Below, in pieces: positions 1 to 6,575 of a stretch of DNA of 12,883 nucleotides. Position numbers and translations under genes: made by a program. The stretch is taken from assembly GCF_009725235.1 (NCBI RefSeq), contig NZ_WJFC01000291.1:1-12883 (forward strand). Reading direction: 5' to 3'. Within the stretch, counting starts at the first letter, position 1; each line of letters opens with the position of its first letter. The notes beneath the pieces were generated by a model. The model made no database searches, was not told where the DNA came from, and was given only the letters and a program-made list of their open reading frames with translations. The DNA comes from Scytonema sp. UIC 10036 (lineage in GTDB: Bacteria > Cyanobacteriota > Cyanobacteriia > Cyanobacteriales > Nostocaceae).

Positions 1-3000
1 ATGCTGACATCATCAATTTGAATGCTAGGTGATGCGTCATCGTTGGCGATCGCGATAAATGCTTGAGGTTTGACGAGGGTGGCATTGCTAGCATCAGACA
101 ATTGAATGCTGAATGTTTCGTTCTCCTCAAATTTGTTGTCATGTTTGGTAACAACAGTAATAGTTTTGCTGATTTCACCTGGTGCAAAAGTGAGTGTCGA
201 GACATTCAAATTTTCGTAATCATCATCTGTAGTGGTAGCACTGCCATCACTGGTAGTGTAATTAACAGTAATCAGTTGCTCGCTAGGATTGGAAAGGGTA
301 AGGGTAAATGTGGCAGTACCGCCTTCATTGATAGTGACATCGTCGCTAATATTGATGTTAGGTAGAGCATCATCATTGCTGATGGTGACAACGCCCTCTT
401 TTTTAGTTCCCAAGTTGGCATTGCTGTCAGTGGCGAGGGTGACTTTTAATGTCTCATCTGGCTCAAATTTATTGTCAGTACTAGTAGAAACAGTAATAGT
501 CTTGCTCGTTTCACCGGGTGCAAAGGTGATTGTGGATTCACTAGGTGCAGTGTAATCTCCGTCTGCAGTTGTAGCAGTACCATCAGTTACACTATAACTG
601 ACATCGATGCTTTGACTGCTGGGGTTGGACAAACTGACAGTTAATGTTGCTGTCTCCCCTTCATTGCTCGTCACATCATCAATGGTGACAGTGGGTAGAG
701 CATCATCATTGGTGATGGTGACAACACCCTCTCCTTTGCTTACCAAGTTGGCATTGCTGTCAGGTGTGAGTGTGATTTGGAATATCTCATCTAACTCAAA
801 TTTGTTGTCGTCGCTGGTAGAAACGGTAATGGTTTTACTGGTTTCACCGGGTGCAAAGGTAATTGTGGATTCACCAGGTGCAACATAATAATCTTCGTCT
901 GCAATTTCAGCAGTGCCATCCGTTACACTGTAGCTGACAATGATGCTTTCACTGCTGGGGTTAGACAAATTGACAGTCAATGTTGCTGTGTCGCTTTCAT
1001 TGACAGTGACATCATTAATGGTGACAGTGGGTAGAGGATCGTCATCAGCAATCGCTATTGTGACTGCTGCTGCATTAGTCTCAATTGTTGAATTTGCTGG
1101 CGCTGTGGTTGGTTGGGGATTACTTACGGTAACTCTAATATCTTCATTAGCTTCATATACGTCATCACCCAAAAGCTCAACTGTGATTGTCTTCGTTGTG
1201 TCTCCTGGGGCAAAGCTTATAGTTCCAGATGAGGCAGTTTCTCCACCTTCAACTACAACATTGTAATCATTACCAAACTCTGCTGTTCCGCTTAAAGCAT
1301 AGTCTACCGTACTTTCTACTCCAGTACCCCCACTTCGAGTCACAATTAGGGTAATGCTCTGAGAGCCACTATTACCTTCATTAACAGAAGTTGTATTTGT
1401 GGTAGAGATACGATACACAATAGGGTCATTAGCAGCAATAGTCAAAGTTGTTTCGGTGATTGTTCCAGCAACAGCACCTTTAAGAGTGCCAAAATTGAAT
1501 ACAATATTTTCTTCGTTCTCAGGGAGATCGTCGGAATTGATGGTGATAGTAAGAACTTGTGTTAAATCTGTACCTGTTGCGCCTGCTGTGAAGGTAACAG
1601 TGTTTGAGGAAACGATGTAATCTTGGTCTGCTAAGGCTGTACTGTTATTATTAATGATAATTGGGACAGTCACATCAGTTGCGGGAGTACCGTCCAAGGT
1701 AACAGAGATATTGACTGCGATCGCGTTATTGTCTTCTGTAATGCTGTAAGTGGCAGCACCAAAGTTAACTTTGGGAGGAACAAAATCAGATTCAACTGCA
1801 CCAATGTCAACAATCTCACCGATAGTTCTTGTACTGCCTCGTTGATCGATTGTTGGGAAATTTGGGTTGCTTTGTGTATTGCTACCTGCATTGATAGCAG
1901 GGCTACCTATAAGCAGGGCGTGAGTCTCGGTAGTACCACCGTTATCAGCTAAAGGAGCAAGTTTGGGATCGGAGGCGACAATATCTGAGCCAGTGCCAAG
2001 AGTGCCTGATATTATACCACTAGTGCTACCAATCAAGTTATTCGCATTACCGTTGAAAGTACTGCCAGCAACATCAGAAGTTCCATCGCCTTCACTATTG
2101 CCAGCAATGATGCTGTTAGTAACGCTAATAGTGCCACCATTATTATAGACGCCACCACCATCACCAACATTATCATTATCGCTATCAGCAGTATTTTGCG
2201 TAATAGTACTGTTAGCAATCGTGCCATTGCTAGCAAAGACTCCCCCTGCAGAGTCTTTAGCCGTGTTACCAGAAATAGTGCTGTTGGCGATCGCAACATT
2301 ATTAGCGCTATAGATCCCACCACCCAGGGAAGCTGAGTTACTGGAAATAGTGCTGTTGGCGATCGTCACACTGCTACTGCTCCAAACGCCGCCACCCTCA
2401 CCGTCTGCCGAGTTACCGGAGATAGTACTGTTGTCAATAGTGACACTGCTGTCGCTGTAGATAGCACCACCATCGCCTGTCGCTGCATTTCCGCCAGTTA
2501 TCTTTAAGTTGATTATAGTAAGTGGTGCTGTAGCAGAAAAGATACGAGAAGAATTATTCCCACTGATTGTCAAGCTATTTGCCCCAGTTCCCACAATTGT
2601 CACAGCTTCAGTAACATTGAGTTCTCCTGAAGTCAGAGTAATTGTGTCTGGATTGGTATCTGTAAATAATGTGCCAGTGAAGTGAATCGTATCATCACCA
2701 GGAGTCGCATTGGCATCAAGAATAGCTTGTCGCAAAGAACCAGATCCACTGTCATTGGTGTTTGTAACTTCAATAATTCCCAACACCTGGCTATATGCTT
2801 CCATCACCCCAACCTGAAACGCCAGGGGTGCTTCAATAAAACCAGTAACTACCTCCAGATTCCAATCACCACCATGAGCAGCACTTCCCGTTAAATCATC
2901 CGATGCAGCAACATCAGCACCCATCAGTTGACTCAGCTGCTGTACAAAAGCTTCTCCCTTCTCTCCAGAACCCACATTACATCCGTAAAGCAAAATATCA

Positions 3001-3362
3001 GCACCATCTGTCAAAGCATTTGCCCACTGCTGCAACTGTTCTTTGTAGAAATCCAGAGCATCGCTATTAAATTGAGTCGCTCCCAGTTGCAAGCTACCTT
3101 CCGCCCCGTGGGAAACTATGTGAACAGACTGATATTTGCCATTCTGCAAAGTTTCTGTGATTTGAGCAATTCCGTCTTTTGTTGGATCTAGGATAACGAT
3201 TTGGTTACCCGGTTTTACGCCAGATATTAAGCTGTGATAATCCGGAACTGTCGTATCTATGAAGACAATATTTAGATTTTCGCGATCGCTATTAGGAAGA
3301 AAGGTTTCTTCGCTATAATTTTCTTGAGAGTTTTGGGTAGTATGTTTTGTCTGTTCCATCAT
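1..3362 (-). CDS. Giant DUF4347 / beta-helix / Calx-beta repeat protein, 5' part (C-terminus beyond window)
   Basis: Reading the minus strand from ATG at 3362 (a second ATG follows at 3359) gives one open frame of about 1120 codons without a stop up to the window edge. Residues about 22-190 look like DUF4347, with an SHG motif (His85) and a YGC motif (Cys128) spaced as in caspase-like peptidases. Residues about 198-525 start with a GSLRQAI segment, continue with five NSTISGNSA-type beta-helix rungs, and end in the choice-of-anchor Q signature (ADNGG, HALL, GSPAINAG, DQRG, DIGAVE). From residue about 528 come five Calx-beta domains and the start of a sixth, each with a DY...TFAPG core and Asp-rich ends (NDD) that in this family bind Ca2+. 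The N-terminus is hydrophilic with no signal peptide; such cyanobacterial proteins are often thought to leave by type I secretion, which cannot be checked because the C-terminus is missing. The role as adhesin or exoprotein is inference. No strong ribosome-binding site is seen. Confidence 0.9.
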   Translation of the reverse strand, partial: MMEQTKHTTQNSQENYSEETFLPNSDRENLNIVFIDTTVPDYHSLISGVKPGNQIVILDPTKDGIAQITETLQNGKYQSVHIVSHGAEGSLQLGATQFNSDALDFYKEQLQQWANALTDGADILLYGCNVGSGEKGEAFVQQLSQLMGADVAASDDLTGSAAHGGDWNLEVVTGFIEAPLAFQVGVMEAYSQVLGIIEVTNTNDSGSGSLRQAILDANATPGDDTIHFTGTLFTDTNPDTITLTSGELNVTEAVTIVGTGANSLTISGNNSSRIFSATAPLTIINLKITGGNAATGDGGAIYSDSSVTIDNSTISGNSADGEGGGVWSSSSVTIANSTISSNSASLGGGIYSANNVAIANSTISGNTAKDSAGGVFASNGTIANSTITQNTADSDNDNVGDGGGVYNNGGTISVTNSIIAGNSEGDGTSDVAGSTFNGNANNLIGSTSGIISGTLGTGSDIVASDPKLAPLADNGGTTETHALLIGSPAINAGSNTQSNPNFPTIDQRGSTRTIGEIVDIGAVESDFVPPKVNFGAATYSITEDNNAIAVNISVTLDGTPATDVTVPIIINNNSTALADQDYIVSSNTVTFTAGATGTDLTQVLTITINSDDLPENEENIVFNFGTLKGAVAGTITETTLTIAANDPIVYRISTTNTTSVNEGNSGSQSITLIVTRSGGTGVESTVDYALSGTAEFGNDYNVVVEGGETASSGTISFAPGDTTKTITVELLGDDVYEANEDIRVTVSNPQPTTAPANSTIETNAAAVTIAIADDDPLPTVTINDVTVNESDTATLTVNLSNPSSESIIVSYSVTDGTAEIADEDYYVAPGESTITFAPGETSKTITVSTSDDNKFELDEIFQITLTPDSNANLVSKGEGVVTITNDDALPTVTIDDVTSNEGETATLTVSLSNPSSQSIDVSYSVTDGTATTADGDYTAPSESTITFAPGETSKTITVSTSTDNKFEPDETLKVTLATDSNANLGTKKEGVVTISNDDALPNINISDDVTINEGGTATFTLTLSNPSEQLITVNYTTSDGSATTTDDDYENLNVSTLTFAPGEISKTITVVTKHDNKFEENETFSIQLSDASNATLVKPQAFIAIANDDASPSIQIDDVS
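28..1029 (-). repeat. Tandem Calx-beta coding repeats, about 333 bp each
   Basis: Domain boundaries marked by the same motif (plus strand GGTAGAGCAT or a variant) fall at 28, 361, 694 and 1030, giving unit lengths of 333, 333 and 336 bp, or 111, 111 and 112 codons. The units at 361-693 and 694-1029 are very alike at DNA level; the one extra codon lies in the DYYVAPGE versus DYTAPSE stretch. The unit at 28-360 is more diverged. The two domains further upstream in the gene (about 1030-1781) are longer and less alike. The pattern suggests recent tandem duplication at the left end of the window. Confidence 0.85.
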
Positions 3363-3562
3363 AGTCGTTTTTATCTCAATAGAAATTAGAGTCAAAACAG
3401 ACACCTGCTGACTCAAAGAAATTGTTTTATCATTTTGTTTAAGTAGCAATTGCCGAAGCTAACATTAAGGCAATGTTGACGCACAGAATTCTCTCTAGTA
3501 CGACGCATTCTGCCCTAATCTCAAAACAGCAGTCAACCTAATCATCCTTAGTTCCACACAGC

Positions 3563-3621
3563 TTGTTAGCAGTGATAGTTTTCGGTCTCTATCACAATTT
3601 ATTCTGTATAGAAGCTAACAA
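3563..3621. promoter_or_regulatory. Nested palindrome upstream of the Calx-beta gene
   Basis: An outer 8-bp pair, TTGTTAGC (3563-3570) and GCTAACAA (3614-3621), encloses an inner 7-bp pair, GTGATAG (3572-3578) and CTATCAC (3589-3595). It lies about 200 bp upstream of the start of the minus-strand gene. It could be an operator or an RNA structure in a long leader; nothing in the sequence decides this. The rest of 3363-3731 holds no gene and no convincing promoter that I can see. Confidence 0.35.
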
Positions 3622-3731
3622 CTAGCGTAGTTGTACTGAAAACAGAAAGTCTCCATCACAAAGTTAAGTAAGCCGCATTTTTAAATGCACTGATAACATT
3701 TTATACAATAAAACGAAGATTATGTAAGTAG

Positions 3732-3913
3732 CCCTGTCAAGATGACTCATAAAATTTTGATTCAGGCGGCAATTCCTCATTTTTCTCCTCTCTGCGTACT
3801 CAGCGCCTCTGCGGTTTAAAAATAATTTATTTAACCGCCGAGACGCAGAGTACACAGAGGTAAGAGGAGAGAGAGCTATTGATTTGGTGAAGTTTTTATC
3901 CACCTTGACAGGG
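3732..3913. mobile_element. MITE-like palindromic element, about 182 bp
   Basis: The ends are a perfect 10-bp inverted pair, CCCTGTCAAG (3732-3741) and CTTGACAGGG (3904-3913), and similarity continues inward with gaps for about 12 more bases. The centre (about 3784-3870) is a large imperfect palindrome built on the GCGCCTCTGCGG / CCGCCGAGACGC type, a sequence I recognise as scattered between genes in Nostoc-like genomes. No transposase is present. TATGTA occurs just outside both ends (3721-3726 and 3914-3919), but the left copy is offset by five bases, so it is not a clean target duplication. The frame on the minus strand here (NRRGAEYAERR) is a by-product of the repeat. Confidence 0.45.
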
Positions 3914-4055
3914 TATGTAGGTTGCTACAGGGTGCGGTTCCATAACTTTTTTATGTACTGCACCCAACTGAAAACCGCTATAGTTAATTGGCATATTTAG
4001 ACAACGCTGAAGCATGATAGAATACATAACAAAGAATGCGGCTGAGTGTAGGATT

Positions 4056-4628
4056 ATGACTCCTTTGACATTAAGTTTAGACACCGTTCATCTAAGTGAC
4101 GAACAATTCTATCAGTTATGTCAAAATAACCGCGAGTTACAGTTTGAACGAACGACTAAGGGAGAATTAATTATTATGTCACCCGTTGGAGGTGAGAGCG
4201 GCAATCGAGAAGCTGACTTTATTATCGATTTAGGAATTTGGAATCGGCAAACTAGTCTCGGTTATACCTTTAGTTCCTCCACTGTATTTAAGTTACCCAA
4301 TGGTGCAAACCGTTCTCCTGATGCTGCTTGGATTCAAAAGGAACGTTGGCAAGCACTTACTCTCGAACAAAGACGTAAATTTCCCCCCATCGAGCCAGAT
4401 TTTGTGATTGAATTAAGGTCAGCAACAGATGATTTAGAAACGCTGCGTGACAAAATGCGAGAATATATGGATGCAGGAGTGCAATTGGGATGGTTAATTA
4501 ATCCTCAACAGCAGCAAGTGGAAATTTATCGCCAAGGGCAAGATGTAGAAGTGCGAAACCTGCCAACACAATTATCTGGTGAAAATCTATTGCCCGGATT
4601 TAGCTTGAGTTTATCCCCGTACTTGTAG
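4056..4628 (+). CDS. Uma2 family (DUF820) PD-(D/E)XK nuclease-fold protein
   Basis: 190 residues, the usual length for this family, which is greatly expanded in cyanobacteria and often linked to mobile or host-defence regions; the biological role of most members is unknown. The fold is that of restriction-type nucleases. Visible hallmarks are the N-terminal LSDEQFYQLCQNN helix, GELIIMSP (36-43), SPDAAW with Asp89, PDFVIELRS with Asp115 and Glu119, and the C-terminal VEIYRQG and LLPGFSLSL strands. Asp89 and Glu119 are the expected metal-binding acids. I chose ATG 4056 because MTPLTLSLD is the typical family start and AGGA lies just before it; ATG 4014 in the same frame would add 14 residues unlike the family. 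It stands alone: no partner gene adjoins it and no terminator hairpin follows. Confidence 0.85.
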   Translation: MTPLTLSLDTVHLSDEQFYQLCQNNRELQFERTTKGELIIMSPVGGESGNREADFIIDLGIWNRQTSLGYTFSSSTVFKLPNGANRSPDAAWIQKERWQALTLEQRRKFPPIEPDFVIELRSATDDLETLRDKMREYMDAGVQLGWLINPQQQQVEIYRQGQDVEVRNLPTQLSGENLLPGFSLSLSPYL

Positions 4629-4692
4629 ATAGCTGCTCTACAGGTTTGAACAGTTAAATCTACCTGGCAACGATAAAATAACATTCCCCTTA

Positions 4693-4864
4693 AGAGGATG
4701 TTTGAAAAGTCACGAGCGATGTATCAAATATTTTTTACCCCACCCTAACCCTCCCCTTGTAAAGGGGAGGGAACCGGTTTCTCTTATTTCCCCTCTTTAT
4801 AAAGGGGAGGGAACTCGATTTCTCTTATTTCCCCCCTTTATAAGGCGGGACTAAGGGGGGTAAT
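4693..4864. repeat. Interspersed G/C-run repeat, copy A (unoccupied)
   Basis: The copy starts AGAGGATGTTTGAAAAGTCA and, after a divergent spacer and TCAAAT (4724-4729), continues into C-rich and G-rich runs ending in GGGGGGTAAT. It contains near-perfect hairpins such as CCTCCCCTT / AAGGGGAGG. Compared with copy B (5039-5452) it has an extra internal unit of about 40 bp (AAAGGGGAGGG plus a TTTCTCTTATTTCC tract, twice instead of once). Similar sequences are widespread between genes of filamentous cyanobacteria. It has no coding capacity. Confidence 0.8.
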
Positions 4865-5038
4865 ATGGATAGGAAGCTCTAAAAAAGACCTCAAAAGTTT
4901 TCCGGATGAAGTACAAGATTGTAGAAGATGTAGAAATTTCAATTAAACCCAAGCCAGCATCTCGTTCTAAGGCTCAAATCAGTGTTGTACGTTAAATATT
5001 GATGACGCAGTTAGTATTTAAAAACCTTTTAAGGTGTT
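4865..5038. other. Spacer between repeat copies, with a short gene-like remnant
   Basis: One frame is open from just after a stop at 4870 to a stop at 4993-4995. It includes a 29-residue ORF from ATG 4906 that reads MKYKIVEDVEISIKPKPASR and on. The composition looks protein-like, and the frame stays open upstream of the ATG, so this may be the tail of a decayed gene cut by the flanking repeat. There is no ribosome-binding site and I do not recognise the product. Confidence 0.2.
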
Positions 5039-5452
5039 AGAGGATGTTTGAAAAGTCATGATTCATGTATCAAATCTGTACGTTCGCTCATTTTTAACCG
5101 CAAGATTTAATTAAGCCTTACAGGGGTTGTAATTCAGGCTGTGAAATGGATTCAGGCATTTTTAGTCCCATAGGAGCTTTTGGTCATTTTATGATTTATC
5201 CTATGCCTACGGCTTAAATAACCGCCTCTCTTAGCCTTTTTGAATGGTCACAAATTTTACACAAAAATAATGGTTCACGTAAAAATCCTCTTTTTCCTTT
5301 TACATTAAGGCTTTAATTCCCCTTTGGATCTCAAAATAAGCGAACGTACAGTCAAATATTTTTTACCCCACCCTAACCCTCCCCTTATAAAGGGGAGGGA
5401 ACTCAATTTCTCTTATTTCCCCCCTTGATAAGGGGGGACTAAGGGGGGTAAT
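5039..5452. repeat. Interspersed G/C-run repeat, copy B (split by an insertion)
   Basis: Left part 5039-5075 matches the start of copy A, including the AGAGGATGTTTGAAAAGTCA start; right part 5352-5452 matches the rest, ending again in GGGGGGTAAT. The two parts are separated by a 276-bp insertion at the point where copy A reads straight through TCAAAT into ATTTTTTACC. The copy has one internal G/C hairpin unit where copy A has two. Confidence 0.85.
5070..5357. mobile_element. MITE-like insertion, 276 bp, with TIRs and 6-bp target duplication
   Basis: The element runs 5076-5351. Its ends are inverted copies: CTGTACGTTCGCT at 5076-5088 against AGCGAACGTACAG at 5339-5351, all 13 bases paired, followed inward by A/T-rich similarity to about 18 bp. 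It is flanked by TCAAAT at 5070-5075 and at 5352-5357, while the uninserted copy A has TCAAAT only once. No open reading frame of note lies inside, so it must have been moved by a transposase encoded elsewhere. I cannot assign the parent IS family from the ends alone. Confidence 0.8.
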
Positions 5453-5758
5453 CATGTGATTAAAATGACATCTAAATAACTGTATGGTATTCTCTAAGAG
5501 TATTCTGTTTGCCTTAAAGAAACTCATTCTCAAATAAAACAAGCTATAGACAGTTTCTGCAATTTTTCATCCAAAATTTAGACATTCAAAGCTCGTGTTG
5601 CGCGATCGCACTGTATCGAGCGAACAAAAAATCTGCAAATATTGTAAATAAAACTTTATTAAATAAGGGAATAGGGGTTAGGGATCTCGCTCCTTTGCGA
5701 TCGCTATGAAAGATAGTCTTAAAAATATATGTTAAGTAAATTGTCATTCTTCTCTACC
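5453..5758. other. Spacer without a recognisable gene
   Basis: Two HIP1 octamers (around 5602 and 5698) are present. A 53-residue minus-strand ORF (5747 to 5586) begins MTIYLTY 11 bases after the end of the broken antitoxin-like gene, where a toxin gene would be expected. It soon loses any resemblance to a PIN-domain protein, so at most it is a relic. Confidence 0.3.
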
Positions 5759-5986
5759 CTATATCCTACCTCTGCGACTGGCGAGTTCTTTTTCTATTGC
5801 ATCTTCATCTAATAAAGATTTACCAGAAGCAACAATCCTATAGCGAATTTACCGCAAACGTTCTCCTAAGGGCGTTTTACTTGTAAAGTTGTTTGCGTAG
5901 AGAAATTTGACAAAATCTAAAACCTCCTCCTGTTTGTCTTGTGGAAGGGAACGCCACTTTGTTAATAACTCTTGTTCTGAACTCAT
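5759..5986 (-). pseudogene. Small antitoxin-like gene (DUF2281 type) with an in-frame stop
   Basis: From ATG at 5986 the minus strand reads MSSEQELLTKWRSLPQDKQE and on through VLDFVKFLYANN to LGERLR, then TAA at 5851-5849, then continues in the same frame IRYRIVASGKSLLDEDAIEK up to TAG at 5759. The two halves fit together as one 75-codon protein of the kind found as the antitoxin-like partner of PIN-domain toxins in cyanobacteria; LRQIR would be the natural reading, so a single CAA-to-TAA change explains the break. TAGG nine bases before the ATG is a plausible ribosome-binding site. The first 45 residues could still be made. No intact toxin gene follows. The family name is from recall of the sequence style, not a search. 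Confidence 0.6.
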
Positions 5987-6145
5987 CAGAATTTACCTAC
6001 TACTGTATAGTACTTCTAGTGTGCTCGGACAATTTTATTTTAAAGGTGAAACTTCTTCCCTTTCGACATTCCCTAGTCCCTAACTATACTAAAAACGGTT
6101 TAAAACTTTACTTTTTTAAAAGTACCGTGAATCACCCCTTATCTT

Positions 6146-6260
6146 GTCCCTGGGCTGCTACCAGGGGATGCCTTCTTCCTTAGAGGTTCCGCCCCCGGTG
6201 TCATGAATCAGGAGGCAGAGCCTCACAGAGTGCATTCCCAGCCAGAGGCTGGGAACGAGA
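6146..6260. repeat. Cluster of three palindromes (dispersed cyanobacterial repeat)
   Basis: Three hairpins follow one another: CCCTGG / CCAGGG (6148-6153, 6161-6166); GAGGTTCCGCC against GGCAGAGCCTC with two mismatches (6183-6193 and 6214-6224), itself containing GAGGC-AGA-GCCTC (6212-6224); and TTCCCAGCC-AGA-GGCTGGGAA (6235-6255), a perfect 9-bp stem. The last two are of a type common between genes in filamentous cyanobacteria. Any role in ending or processing transcripts ahead of kdp is inference. Confidence 0.65.
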
Positions 6261-6575
6261 GAAGAAAGTTCAGCCCCAACGCCGTTTGCAGTATATTGGT
6301 CATTGGTTACCGGTCGGTAGATAAACGTATGCATAAAATGTTACTAAATACACTTTCCTTAACAAAAAGTTATATAAATAGCCAAGTCAAGCAAATATCA
6401 GATCGGTATCATTAGGTCGAACGGTAGAAAGATATACTATTTGAAAGCTGAAATCTCTAGTTTTTATCTATTTATTCGATAGGTACAAAATCTGAATATT
6501 CAAATCTTAAAATACTCATGACACTTGACCAATGACCTTTTAACCTTTTGACCAGTTATACTTTTGGCTAAATAT
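6261..6575 (+). promoter_or_regulatory. Presumed promoter and leader region of the kdp operon
   Basis: No gene is seen. TATACT occurs at 6433-6438 and 6557-6562, but neither has a good -35 box at the right distance, so I do not assign a promoter. A tract at 6525-6553 repeats xxxxACC at 7- to 8-base spacing and looks like a worn heptad repeat of the kind seen further along the operon. The kdp operon is K+-starvation or osmotically induced in studied bacteria, so regulatory sites are expected here. Confidence 0.3.

Noticed and set aside
63..3191. Many short plus-strand and minus-strand open frames across the first 3.2 kb
   Set aside because: They lie opposite or out of frame with the single long minus-strand Calx-beta gene; their Val/Ser/Thr-rich repeats are the complement of its coding repeats.
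3664..3903. 79-residue minus-strand ORF containing NRRGAEYAERR
   Set aside because: It is read through the dispersed palindrome; this peptide recurs wherever that repeat falls in frame and is not a gene.
5586..5747. Minus-strand 53-residue ORF starting MTIYLTY after the broken antitoxin-like gene, as a possible PIN toxin
   Set aside because: Only the first residues resemble a toxin start; the Asp motif and later conserved acids of PIN domains are missing.
5941..6415. Two plus-strand ORFs of 80 and 70 residues
   Set aside because: Both run through the palindrome cluster, the first also through the start of the antitoxin-like gene; no ribosome-binding site and no protein-like pattern.
6433..6562. 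TATACT boxes at 6433 and 6557 as kdp promoter -10 elements
   Set aside because: Neither has a recognisable -35 hexamer 16-18 bases upstream, and the second would leave a leader of only a few bases.
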